Assembly (NCBI RefSeq): GCF_034424545.1
Contig: NZ_CP139970.1
Location: forward strand, 3,472,001-3,536,000
Direction of reading: 5' to 3'
Length of the DNA: 64,000 nt
Origin: Trinickia caryophylli
Lineage (GTDB): Bacteria; Pseudomonadota; Gammaproteobacteria; Burkholderiales; Burkholderiaceae
The position numbers were made by a program, and so were the translations under genes. Below, one piece after another: positions 9,704-17,530 of this stretch (the first letter of the stretch is position 1; each line of letters opens with the position of its first letter). The notes beneath the pieces were generated by a model. The model saw only the letters and a list, made by a program, of their open reading frames with translations. It had not been told where the DNA came from and did not search any database.

Positions 9704-9731
9704 TTGCCTGCGCGGGTTGTATGGATATACA
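9704..9731 (+). promoter_or_regulatory. Predicted sigma-70 promoter of the SF1 helicase gene
   Basis: The -35 hexamer is TTGCCT at 9704-9709 and the -10 hexamer is TATACA at 9726-9731, with a 16-bp spacer. Transcription would begin near 9738, between the LexA box and the chosen GTG start. Confidence 0.55.
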
Positions 9732-9732
9732 G
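9717..9732 (+). promoter_or_regulatory. Predicted LexA (SOS) box overlapping the helicase -10 element
   Basis: TTGTATGGATATACAG matches the enterobacterial and betaproteobacterial LexA consensus CTGT-N8-ACAG, with one change in the conserved half-sites (TTGT for CTGT) and an A/T-rich centre. Overlap with the -10 hexamer is the classic repressing position. It also overlaps the ATG at 9721, arguing that this ATG is not the start of translation. Confidence 0.6.
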
Positions 9733-9783
9733 TATGCTTCGCCGCTCTTCGCCGGCGCTTATTGCATTCGAGTCCGATCCGCC

Positions 9784-11889
9784 GTGTTTGCTTCCACCTC
9801 CCTCGCGCGTCCCTCGGAAGACGCTCCGTACCTTGCCAAGCTCAACGACGCGCAGCGCGCGGCTGTGGAGTACGGCATCGATGCGGCCGCTCAACCGGGT
9901 GGCCCGCTACTCGTCATCGCGGGCGCGGGCTCGGGCAAGACGAACACGCTTGCGCACCGCGTCGCGCACTTGCTCGTGCGGGGCGCGGATCCACGCCGTG
10001 TGCTGCTGCTGACGTTCTCCCGGCGCGCCGCTCAGGAAATGACGCGCCGCGCGGCGCGGATCGCCGCCGCGGCGCTCGGCTCGCGCGCGGATCTGGCCGA
10101 TGCGTTGGCCTGGTCGGGCACTTTCCACAGCGTCGGCGCGCGGCTCTTGCGCGAGTACGCCGAGTCGATCGGCTTGTCGCCGGTGTTTACGATCGGCGAC
10201 CGTGAAGACTGCGCCGATCTGCTCGATGTCGTCCGTCACGAGCAGGGCCTCTCGGCGAAAGCACGCCGTTTTCCGAAGAAGGGGACCTGCCTGGCGATCT
10301 ATTCGCGGGTGGTCAATACCGGTGCGTCGCTGCCGGAAGTGCTCGATGCGGCGTTCGCCTGGTGCCGTGAATGGGAGGCCGAGCTGCGCGCGCTGTTTGC
10401 GGGCTATGTGCGGGCGAAGCAAGCGCAAAACGTGCTCGACTATGACGATTTGCTGCTCTACTGGGCTCGCATGGCCGAAGTGAGCGAGATCGGTGCGGAT
10501 CTCGCGGCGCGCTTCGACCATGTGCTCGTCGACGAATATCAGGACACGAACCGCCTGCAGGCCTCGATCCTGCGTGCGATGAAGCCCGACGGGCGCGGGC
10601 TTACTGTCGTCGGTGACGACGCGCAGTCGATCTACGCGTTTCGCGGCGCGACCGTGCGCAATATCCTCGATTTCCCGGCGCAGTTCGAACCCGAGGCGCA
10701 TCGGGTGACGCTCGAGCGTAATTACCGGTCGAGCGCGCCGATTCTCGCTGCGTCGAACGCGGTGATCGGGCTCGCGGCCGAGCGTTTCACGAAAGACCTG
10801 TGGACGGACAAGACCTCCGGCGGGCGCCCGCGCCTCGTGACGGTGGCAGGCGAGCTCGAGCAGGCGCGCTACGTCGTCGAATGTGTGCTCGAAGCGCGCG
10901 AGGCCGGCGTGAGGCTGAAGTCTCAAGCCGTGCTGTTCCGGGCCGCGCATCACAGCGCTGCGCTCGAACTGGAGCTTGCGCGGCGCAACATTCCTTTCGT
11001 GAAGTTCGGCGGGCTCAGGTTTCTCGATTCGGTGCACGTCAAAGACGTGCTCGCCGTGCTGCGATGGGCGTTCAATCCGCGCGACCGCATTGCCGGTTTT
11101 CGCGTGGCGCAGCTGTTGCCCGGGGTCGGGCCGGCAACGGCCGGGCGGCTGCTCGATGCGGCCCAGGCGGACGATGCTTCCCGCTCGCTCGCGGGATTCG
11201 CACCGCCGTTGCGTGCGGCCGACGACTGGCCTTCTTTTACCGCGCTGATGACGGACCTCTGGTGCGTGCGCACGCCATGGCCTGCCGAGTTCGAGCAGGT
11301 CCGGCGCTGGTACGAGCCGCATCTCGAGCGCAATCACGACGATGCAGCGGCCCGCCATGCCGACATCCTGCAAATGGAGAGCCTGGCGGCAACGTACGCG
11401 TCGCGCGAGCGCTTCTTGACCGAACTCGCGCTCGATCCGCCCGACGCCACGAGCGACGAGTCGGGTGCACCGCTTGTCGACGAAGACTATTTGATTCTCT
11501 CGACGATCCACTCGGCGAAGGGCCAGGAGTGGCGCAACGTGTTCGTGCTGAACGGCGTGGACGGCTGTATCCCGTCGGATCTTGGGGCGGGCAGCGAGGC
11601 CGAGCTCGAGGAGGAACGGCGGCTGCTTTACGTCGCCATGACACGCGCGAAGGACGACTTGCACATCGTCGTGCCGCAGCGCTTTTATGTCCACGGGCAG
11701 GCGCAGCACGGAGACCGCCACGTCTATGCGTCGCGCACGCGCTTCATTCCCGCGCAACTGCTACCGCTTTTCGAACTCGAGGCATGGCCGCCCGTGCCGC
11801 GGTCCGCACCGCCCACCGAGGCGGGATTGGCTGCCGCGGCGAAGGCGCGCGTCGATATCGCCGCGCAGTTGAAGAAAATGTGGGAGTGA
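9784..11889 (+). CDS. UvrD/Rep-like superfamily 1 ATP-dependent DNA helicase
   Basis: From the GTG chosen here the protein has 701 residues. All SF1A motifs are present in order: Walker A GAGSGKT at about 47-53, motif II VDEYQDTNRLQ, motif III VGDDAQSIYAFRGA, motif IV LERNYRSS, motif V LSTIHSAKGQEW and motif VI LLYVAMTRAKDD. It should unwind DNA 3' to 5' in repair or replication restart. The frame is open from 9670, and an ATG at 9721 is possible, but that ATG lies inside the predicted LexA box and promoter. The first clear homology begins at LNDAQRAAVEYG. The start is uncertain; the family is not. Confidence 0.9.
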   Translation: MFASTSLARPSEDAPYLAKLNDAQRAAVEYGIDAAAQPGGPLLVIAGAGSGKTNTLAHRVAHLLVRGADPRRVLLLTFSRRAAQEMTRRAARIAAAALGSRADLADALAWSGTFHSVGARLLREYAESIGLSPVFTIGDREDCADLLDVVRHEQGLSAKARRFPKKGTCLAIYSRVVNTGASLPEVLDAAFAWCREWEAELRALFAGYVRAKQAQNVLDYDDLLLYWARMAEVSEIGADLAARFDHVLVDEYQDTNRLQASILRAMKPDGRGLTVVGDDAQSIYAFRGATVRNILDFPAQFEPEAHRVTLERNYRSSAPILAASNAVIGLAAERFTKDLWTDKTSGGRPRLVTVAGELEQARYVVECVLEAREAGVRLKSQAVLFRAAHHSAALELELARRNIPFVKFGGLRFLDSVHVKDVLAVLRWAFNPRDRIAGFRVAQLLPGVGPATAGRLLDAAQADDASRSLAGFAPPLRAADDWPSFTALMTDLWCVRTPWPAEFEQVRRWYEPHLERNHDDAAARHADILQMESLAATYASRERFLTELALDPPDATSDESGAPLVDEDYLILSTIHSAKGQEWRNVFVLNGVDGCIPSDLGAGSEAELEEERRLLYVAMTRAKDDLHIVVPQRFYVHGQAQHGDRHVYASRTRFIPAQLLPLFELEAWPPVPRSAPPTEAGLAAAAKARVDIAAQLKKMWE

Positions 11890-11917
11890 GCGAGGAGCGA
11901 CCGCGCTCGAAACGCAC

Positions 11918-12685
11918 TCAGCGCTGGCGTCGCTCCTGCGGGCGCGGCTGCCGTACCGGGGGATTGAAGAAGTTGCGCAACCAGGCGGCCATGCGCGAGA
12001 AGATGTCGTACGGCTCCTCGACGAAGATCTCGGGCTTGAGCAGGCGCAGGAATTCCATGATCTGCTGCGCCTCCTGTTTCTGGAAGGAGCCGTGCGAGAG
12101 GCCGAGCTTGAGCAGGCCGCGCAATTCACCGAGCTTCTCGCGCGCCGTGCTGCCGATGCTCGTCTCGCAGGCGATCTTCGCTTCGTACACGCGCTGGCGC
12201 AGCGATTCCGCGAGCCGCCAGGCCGGCGTCTGCATCTTTTCCTCGAGCGATTCGATGTCTCGCGCTGACGACTTGATCTGCGCGGAGAGCGGGTCGACGA
12301 GCGCCGCGTCGCCGCCCGCTTCCTTCACGATGGCCGAGGCCCAGTCGTGGCAAGCCTTGGCGAGCTCGTCCGAGGTCCACTGCGAGCGATAGGCGAACGA
12401 AAACCCGTGCTCCTCGGCTTGCCGCACGAGGATCGCGACAACATCCGGGAACTCCTTGTCAAGCGTGCGCTTGGCCCAGGCGTATTGGCCCCCCTGCAGC
12501 ATCCGCTGCACGGCGTGTTCGGTGAGCGGCACCATGTTGTCGAGTAGCTTGGCGCGCAAAAAATCCTCGAACGAGGGCGTCGCGAACTGGGGGTCGAGCT
12601 TCAGCGACACGCGCACGAAGGCCTCGAAGTCCTTGTGCAGCGAGGCGACGGTCTCGTCTCGAAGATGAAGGGTGATCTGACCCAT
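11918..12685 (-). CDS. Conserved protein of unknown function, 255 residues
   Basis: I do not recognise this family. The protein is soluble, largely helical and charged, with no signal peptide or membrane segment. A likely coiled-coil stretch spans residues about 130-175 (DIESLEEKMQTPAWRLAESL region), and the C-terminus is basic and proline-rich. The ATG at 12685 has AGGAC placed about six bases upstream, which decides it over the longer open frame. It converges on the helicase gene with 28 bp between stops. Codon usage looks like its neighbours, so it is probably a native gene. Confidence 0.75.
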   Translation of the reverse strand: MGQITLHLRDETVASLHKDFEAFVRVSLKLDPQFATPSFEDFLRAKLLDNMVPLTEHAVQRMLQGGQYAWAKRTLDKEFPDVVAILVRQAEEHGFSFAYRSQWTSDELAKACHDWASAIVKEAGGDAALVDPLSAQIKSSARDIESLEEKMQTPAWRLAESLRQRVYEAKIACETSIGSTAREKLGELRGLLKLGLSHGSFQKQEAQQIMEFLRLLKPEIFVEEPYDIFSRMAAWLRNFFNPPVRQPRPQERRQR

Positions 12686-12709
12686 GGCATGTCCTGAAGG
12701 CTCGTGAGC

Positions 12710-12739
12710 GCGCTTGCTCGTCGATGGGCGAGCAAGCGC
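12710..12739. repeat. Perfect 11-bp inverted repeat upstream of the unknown gene
   Basis: Arms GCGCTTGCTCG and CGAGCAAGCGC flank an eight-base loop. The hairpin ends about 25 bp upstream of the minus-strand ATG at 12685 and has no U-run. It could be an operator, a leader RNA hairpin or the end of the azlD transcript. Confidence 0.6.
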
Positions 12740-12937
12740 ACCGTTGCGCCCGCCGGCACGGCGGAGGCGGTACGGCACGCGCGTCGGCGCCCGTACATCG
12801 ATGTCGTCAATGCGTTCGACGGCCGGCAGCCATGCTGGCCGGCCTACGCGGTTCGTCTGTTTATCGGCGGGCGACGGCGGAACTTGAGGGTTATCACGGG
12901 CGTTTATCGTTGAAGCCGAACCATCGACCCGGGTGCT

Positions 12938-13261
12938 TCAATGCACGACGAGCCATTGCCATAGGAAAAAGACGCCGAGCCCGACCGCGATCGTGAGGAG
13001 CGGCCGGCGCGTCGCGGCCGAGACGAGGCAGGCCGCCAGGGCCCCCACGAGCTGCGGGTTGCGCCAGGTGATTTCGGCTGCACCACCATGGGGCGCGACC
13101 GTCATTGGCACGATGATGGCCGTGAGCACGGTTACTGGAACGAATCCGAGTGCGGTGCGCAGGAGCGGAGGGAAGGCGATGCGCTCGCCCAACACGAACA
13201 CCGTTGCCCGAATGAGGCAGGTGATGAGCGCCATGCCGAGGATGAGTATCGCGTAGATCAT
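12938..13261 (-). CDS. azlD: AzlD-type small subunit of branched-chain amino-acid exporter
   Basis: The protein has 107 residues with about four hydrophobic helices and starts MIYAILILGMALITCLIRATVF, a typical AzlD opening containing the conserved TRATF-like element. AzlD works with AzlC at the inner membrane to export branched-chain amino acids or analogues. Its ATG overlaps the azlC stop by four bases (ATGA), showing translational coupling; the longer upstream frame is not needed. Confidence 0.88.
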   Translation of the reverse strand: MIYAILILGMALITCLIRATVFVLGERIAFPPLLRTALGFVPVTVLTAIIVPMTVAPHGGAAEITWRNPQLVGALAACLVSAATRRPLLTIAVGLGVFFLWQWLVVH

Positions 13262-13989
13262 CGCATCGCCTCCGCGTGTGCGCGTTGGCCGGATTGCCAC
13301 GGGCGCGACAGCGCGAGGCCGACGACGACGCCGCCCGCCACGGCGGCGAGGAGCCCCAGCTTGTACGGCCACGCGGCGCAGAGCCAGGCGAGAAGGCCGG
13401 CGACCGCCGCGGCGGCGATATAGCGAAGCGCGACGAGTTGCGGCACGACGATCGCGATGAACGTGGCGGCCATCGCGAAATCGAGGCCAAGCGATTGCAG
13501 ACCCGGAAACGCCGCCCCGAAAAGCAGGCCGGCGAGTGTCCAGAGTTGCCAGTTGATATACATGGCCAGGCCGGAGCCGAGAAAATAGTGCGGGCCGATC
13601 GCGCCGACAGGCGCCGCGCGATAGTGCGAATAGGCGACGGCAAATACTTCGTCGGTGAGCAGCGCGCCAAGCGCCCAGCGCCAGCGCGTCGGCAGGTGCG
13701 CGACGTAGGGGGCGAGCGTTGCGCTGTAGAGCACATGCCGCAGATTGACGATGAGCGTCGTCGCCCAGACGACGGCGAAACTGGCATGGCCGGCGATCAG
13801 GCCGAGCGCGATGAACTGCGCGGAGCCGGCGAACACGGCAAGCGACATCAACTGGCCGTGCCAGAGCCGCAGTGGGCTGGAGGCAACGAGCGTGCCGAAG
13901 ATAATGCCGAACGGGCCCGCACCGATCATCATCGGAAGTGTGTCGCGTGCGCCGTTGGCGAATTCACTGAGGGGGGTGCGCGGGTTCAA
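13258..13989 (-). CDS. azlC: AzlC-type large subunit of branched-chain amino-acid exporter
   Basis: The protein has 243 residues with several hydrophobic helices. The segment LPMMIGAGPFGIIFGTL, followed by FAGSAQFIALGLI, is the AzlC signature. The start is a TTG, supported by a perfect AGGAGG eight bases upstream; the next in-frame ATG would remove the first conserved segment. It forms an operon with azlD, and the adjacent AraC-type gene on the same strand probably regulates it. The exported substrate is inferred from the family only. Confidence 0.9.
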   Translation of the reverse strand: MNPRTPLSEFANGARDTLPMMIGAGPFGIIFGTLVASSPLRLWHGQLMSLAVFAGSAQFIALGLIAGHASFAVVWATTLIVNLRHVLYSATLAPYVAHLPTRWRWALGALLTDEVFAVAYSHYRAAPVGAIGPHYFLGSGLAMYINWQLWTLAGLLFGAAFPGLQSLGLDFAMAATFIAIVVPQLVALRYIAAAAVAGLLAWLCAAWPYKLGLLAAVAGGVVVGLALSRPWQSGQRAHAEAMR

Positions 13990-13997
13990 CGAGAGAT

Positions 13998-14003
13998 CCT
14001 CCT
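13998..14003 (-). promoter_or_regulatory. Strong Shine-Dalgarno site fixing the azlC TTG start
   Basis: A perfect AGGAGG on the minus strand sits eight bases before the TTG codon at 13989, which is why the rare start was accepted. Confidence 0.8.
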
Positions 14004-14124
14004 ATGGCAGCCGAGGATAGTCGTGCGCGCCCGCATGCGCTTGTACGTTCTTGCGCGCGTACCCGCGCGTACCCGTGTGTGGCCGGAGCCCGGGCGCGCT
14101 CGGGCGCTTCGTCGCTGAACGGGG

Positions 14125-14952
14125 TCAGCTGGCCTGCCAGCGGCCGGGCGGCACACCGAACATCCGCTTGAAATGCCGCGTGAAATGGCTCTGGTCGGTG
14201 AAGCCGCTCGCGGCCGCGACGTCCGTGACGGACATGCCCGAACGCAGCGGTCCGAGCGCATGCTGCAGCCGCAACTGGTTGCGCCAGGCATGGGGAGCGA
14301 GGCCCGTGGCTCGCGTGAAAAGCCGGGCCGCGTGAAAAGGCGAGAGGCCGACTTCGTCGGCCAGCTCGGCGAGCGTAATCGGCTCCGCGAGTTCGGCTGC
14401 GAGGCGCGCTTTCATGGCGGCGACGCGCGGCGCGTCGGCCGCGAGCTTCAGCGTTTCCGGCTGCCCTTGCGCGTGCCTTGCGACAAGCGTCGAAAGCGCA
14501 TCGACGAGCGCAGTCTGCGCGGCGAGCGGGTCGCCATCAGCTTCGAGCAGGCGGTGTGCCCGAGCAATGCGCGCGGCAAGATCGGGGTCGTCGATGGGCG
14601 CCGCGGGGAACCAGGGCAGCATGTGAGGCTTGCCCGACAACTCGCCGGCAAGGCGCCGGATTTCGTCGACCGGCACGTAAAGCACGCGGTAGCGCCAGCC
14701 GGCCTCGATGGCGCGCGAGCCGGTGTGCACTTCGCCGGGATTGATGATAGGCACCGTACCCGCTTGCGCGACGTAGCGTGCGCCGCGATAGGCGTAGGCT
14801 TCGGCACCGGCCTCGATGACAGGGACGGTGTAGGCCTCGTGCCAGTGCGGGGCGAACGTGTGCTCGCGATACTCGGCGGTCAGCATGTCGGCGCCGGGCA
14901 GAAGCGGCGTGCGCCAGTAGCGGGCGGAGTCGCGAAAGCGGGGCGCGTTCAT
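14125..14952 (-). CDS. AraC-family transcriptional regulator with cupin sensor
   Basis: The protein has 275 residues. Residues about 25-110 form a cupin-like arm with HTFAPHWHEAYTVPVIEAG. Residues about 175-275 carry two helix-turn-helix units, including LAELADEVGLSPFHAARLFTRATG and the AraC signature VTDVAAASGFTDQSHFTRHFKR. It lies 135 bp upstream of azlC on the same strand, an arrangement seen often for AraC regulators of AzlCD exporters, so it likely controls that pair in response to a small ligand. The ATG at 14952 matches family N-termini better than the longer open frame. Confidence 0.9.
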   Translation of the reverse strand: MNAPRFRDSARYWRTPLLPGADMLTAEYREHTFAPHWHEAYTVPVIEAGAEAYAYRGARYVAQAGTVPIINPGEVHTGSRAIEAGWRYRVLYVPVDEIRRLAGELSGKPHMLPWFPAAPIDDPDLAARIARAHRLLEADGDPLAAQTALVDALSTLVARHAQGQPETLKLAADAPRVAAMKARLAAELAEPITLAELADEVGLSPFHAARLFTRATGLAPHAWRNQLRLQHALGPLRSGMSVTDVAAASGFTDQSHFTRHFKRMFGVPPGRWQAS

Positions 14953-15142
14953 GGCAGTTCGGAAAGGTGGCGATGCAAATATGTCGAGCAGCGGGCGTGC
15001 CGCGACCAGTGGACCGGACCGTCTCCTTGCGACGGAACGCCAGCATAGCGCGAAGTGCGCACGTGTGTCCGATCGGCACGTCGCGAACGACGGGGACGGA
15101 AAACGGGGACAGGAAGCGATGAAGGAAAAGGATGGAGCAGGC

Positions 15143-15178
15143 AAAAAAAAGCCCGTCATTGCTGACGGGCTTTTTTTT
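15143..15178. terminator. Bidirectional intrinsic terminator after tRNA-Asn
   Basis: An eight-A run, the stem GCCCGTCA/TGACGGGC with loop TTGC, and an eight-T run make a textbook two-way terminator. On the minus strand it begins seven bases beyond the CCA end of the first tRNA gene. On the plus strand it could stop any antisense transcript. Confidence 0.92.
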
Positions 15179-15184
15179 GTACTT

Positions 15185-15260
15185 TGGCTCCCCGACCTGG
15201 GCTCGAACCAGGGACCTACGGATTAACAGTCCGGCGCTCTACCGACTGAGCTATCGGGGA
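15185..15260 (-). tRNA. tRNA-Asn (anticodon GTT), copy 1
   Basis: The 76-base gene includes an encoded CCA. The acceptor stem TCCCCGA/TCGGGGA, the D-arm AGCTCAGTCGGTAGAGC, an anticodon loop CTGTTAATC giving GTT, and a T-arm containing GGTTCGAGCC are all present. It is identical to the copy 78 bp away. Confidence 0.97.
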
Positions 15261-15294
15261 ACAATACTGCTACGGTAAATCGTGACGCTTCTAT

Positions 15295-15328
15295 GCAAAG
15301 AGCCCGTCGTCTTCAACGGGCTCTTTGC
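15295..15328 (-). terminator. Hairpin between the two tRNA-Asn genes
   Basis: Thirteen-base arms GCAAAGAGCCCGT/ACGGGCTCTTTGC flank an eight-base loop, ten bases beyond the upstream tRNA gene. There is no long U-run after the stem, but the position fits a terminator or a 3'-processing hairpin. Confidence 0.7.
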
Positions 15329-15338
15329 TTGTATTCTT

Positions 15339-15414
15339 TGGCTCCCCGACCTGGGCTCGAACCAGGGACCTACGGATTAACAGTCCGGCGCTCTACCGAC
15401 TGAGCTATCGGGGA
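15339..15414 (-). tRNA. tRNA-Asn (anticodon GTT), copy 2
   Basis: It is identical over all 76 bases to the first copy, including the encoded CCA. The hairpin between them suggests each copy is processed or terminated separately rather than as a simple dicistronic unit. Confidence 0.97.
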
Positions 15415-15655
15415 ACAACAACAGCAGAGAAGCGGGATTTTATGGACGGTTGCTCATGCTGTCAATACCCCTGTCCTCGGCTGACCGTTTGCGCAACACT
15501 GATGCGCGCCGGACGGCTCGGCCCATCGCCTGCACGGGTCGGCCTGCAAAAGCGGAGAAAAGACGAAGGGGAACAGGAGAGGCGCAAAGAGCCGCAAAGA
15601 GCCGCGAACCGATGGCCCAAAGCCGCCGAGGGCGTCTTGCCGACGCCGACGCCGC

Positions 15656-15979
15656 TTAACGCTCGAGCTTGTCGAGCTTGTCTTTCACGTCCTTCCACTG
15701 ATCGGCCTCGGGCAGTGCGCCCTTGGTCTTCGTGATGCTCGGCCAGCCCTTGGCGAGGTCGGCGTTCAGCTCGACGAACTGCTGCTGATCGCCAGGAACG
15801 TCTTCCTCGGCATAGATGGCATTGACCGGGCACTCGGCCACGCAAACGGCGCAGTCGATGCATTCATCGGGATCGATCGCGAGGAAGTTGGGACCTTCGC
15901 GAAAGCAGTCGACCGGACATACGTCCACGCAGTCTGTGTATTTGCATTTGATGCAGCTTTCGGTCACAACGTGAGTCAT
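15656..15979 (-). CDS. fdxA: FdxA-type ferredoxin (3Fe-4S/4Fe-4S)
   Basis: The protein has 107 residues. The N-terminal half holds two clusters of cysteines: [18 protein letters not shown] and [12 protein letters not shown]. This pattern is typical of seven-iron ferredoxins of the FdxA group, followed by the usual helical C-terminal extension. It is a soluble electron carrier; the redox partner is not evident here. The neighbouring pncB is divergent and shares the 223-bp upstream region. Length and start agree with the family. Confidence 0.95.
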   Translation of the reverse strand: MTHVVTESCIKCKYTDCVDVCPVDCFREGPNFLAIDPDECIDCAVCVAECPVNAIYAEEDVPGDQQQFVELNADLAKGWPSITKTKGALPEADQWKDVKDKLDKLER

Positions 15980-16202
15980 TCAAGCTCCTGCACACTGGTA
16001 TCGGGGAATCTGTTGCGAGTAGGCAAACGAGTTATTGTAACGTAACAAGCCGTACCCAAGGTCCGGGCTCCCGTTGCGCCTTAGATCGATTCGTGATTAG
16101 TTTATGGGGCCCCAGGCGCGGCCACGAGCGGGTGCGACATCCGGTAACATGCCGCTACCGCGCGTGGGCCGCGCCTTAAGTTCGATTCCCGGCTGGAGCG
16201 TC

Positions 16203-17399
16203 ATGATCATCACCTCGCTGCTCGATACCGATCTCTACAAGTTCACGATGATGCAGGTCGTACTGCATCAGTTTCCCGCCGCGAACGTCGAATATCGTTT
16301 TCGCTGCCGCACGCCGAACGTGGCGCTCGCCCCCTACGTGGAAGAGATTCGCGACGAAGTCCGCCGCCTGTGTTCGCTGCGGTTCTCGGATGACGAGCTC
16401 GACTATCTGCGCCGCATGCGCTTTATCAAAAGCGATTTCGTCGATTTTCTCGGCCTTTTCCACCTGAACGAAAAATACATTTCGATCGAACCATCGGCCA
16501 AAGGCAACGGCGAAATCGAAATCATCATCCAGGGGCCGTGGCTGCATACGATTCTCTTCGAGATCCCCGTGCTCGCCATCGTCAACGAAGTGTATTTCCG
16601 CAATACGCAGCGCGCGCCCGACTATGCGATCGGCCGCGAGCGACTGCGCGAGAAGATCAAGCTGCTCGGCGCGCGTCCCGAGTTCGCCGACTGCAAGATT
16701 GCCGATTACGGGACCCGCCGGCGCTTTTCGAAGCGTTGGCACGAAGAGGTGATTCTCACGCTCACGAGCGGCATCAGCGAGCAGTTCGCGGGTACGAGCA
16801 ATGTGTTTTATGCGAAGAAACACGGCCTCGTGCCGCTCGGCACAATGGCGCACGAATATCTGCAGGCTTGCCAGGCGCTCGGCCCACGGCTGCGCGACTC
16901 GCAGACATACGGCTTCGAGGTCTGGGCCAAGGAATACCGCGGCGATCTCGGCATCGCGCTTTCCGACGTCTACGGAATGAAGGCATTTCTGCGCGACTTC
17001 GACATGTACTTCTGCAAGCTCTTCGACGGCGCGCGGCACGATTCGGGCGATCCGTTCGAATGGGGCGAGCGGTTGCTGCGCCATTACGAGGAAAACCGCT
17101 GCGATCCGCGCACGAAAGTGCTCGTGTTTTCCGACGCGCTCGACATTCCGAAAGTACTGCAGCTCTACGAACGGTTTCGCACCCGCTGCCGCCTCGCCTT
17201 CGGCGTGGGCACGAATCTCACCAACGACCTCGGCTACAGCCCACTGCAGATCGTCATCAAGATGGTCCGCTGTAACGGCCAGCCCGTGGCGAAGCTCTCC
17301 GATTCGCCGGGCAAGAACATGTGCGACGACAAGGCTTATCTCGCCTATCTGCGGCAGGTCTTCGACATCGAAGCGCCCGCCGACGATTCCGGCGAGTGA
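16203..17399 (+). CDS. pncB: Nicotinate phosphoribosyltransferase
   Basis: The protein has 398 residues, the normal PncB size. It converts nicotinate and PRPP to nicotinate mononucleotide in NAD salvage. Recognisable segments are [13 protein letters not shown] at the N-terminus, [15 protein letters not shown] with the substrate and phosphorylated-His region in the middle, GTSNVFYA, and [14 protein letters not shown]. An ATG preceded by GGAG at 16203 was chosen; upstream codons of the open frame have no homology. It is divergent from fdxA. Confidence 0.95.
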   Translation: MIITSLLDTDLYKFTMMQVVLHQFPAANVEYRFRCRTPNVALAPYVEEIRDEVRRLCSLRFSDDELDYLRRMRFIKSDFVDFLGLFHLNEKYISIEPSAKGNGEIEIIIQGPWLHTILFEIPVLAIVNEVYFRNTQRAPDYAIGRERLREKIKLLGARPEFADCKIADYGTRRRFSKRWHEEVILTLTSGISEQFAGTSNVFYAKKHGLVPLGTMAHEYLQACQALGPRLRDSQTYGFEVWAKEYRGDLGIALSDVYGMKAFLRDFDMYFCKLFDGARHDSGDPFEWGERLLRHYEENRCDPRTKVLVFSDALDIPKVLQLYERFRTRCRLAFGVGTNLTNDLGYSPLQIVIKMVRCNGQPVAKLSDSPGKNMCDDKAYLAYLRQVFDIEAPADDSGE

Positions 17400-17412
17400 C
17401 ACGGGGGCGCCC

Positions 17413-17464
17413 GCATCGGCGGCATCGGCGGCATCGGCAGCATCGGCCATTCGGCCATTCGGCC
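17413..17464 (+). repeat. Short tandem repeats between pncB and lutC
   Basis: Four 9-bp units of GCATCGGCN are followed by two 8-bp units of ATTCGGCC. They lie 13 bp after the pncB stop, outside any gene, and look like simple-sequence slippage. Confidence 0.75.
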
Positions 17465-17489
17465 CATATGTCTCGAAAAAGACCGCCGC

Positions 17490-17495
17490 TATAAT
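17490..17495 (+). promoter_or_regulatory. Candidate -10 element for lutC
   Basis: A perfect TATAAT lies 35 bp before the lutC ATG, but no good -35 hexamer is visible at normal spacing. It suggests lutC may be transcribed independently of pncB. Confidence 0.4.
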
Positions 17496-17530
17496 CGGCC
17501 ATTCGTCATCGCCTCGGACAGGAGCAACGC

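Noticed and set aside
9670..9783. Use of the upstream start (9670) or ATG (9721) for the helicase
   Set aside because: These codons overlap the predicted promoter and LexA box and add residues without homology; the GTG at 9784 was preferred, though not proven.
15185..15414. Genomic island boundary at the tRNA-Asn pair
   Set aside because: No integrase, direct-repeat att site or composition change was seen on either side; neighbours are core genes.
17413..17464. Short 9-bp repeats as iterons or a replication origin
   Set aside because: Only four units, no DnaA boxes or partition genes nearby, and no A/T-rich unwinding region.
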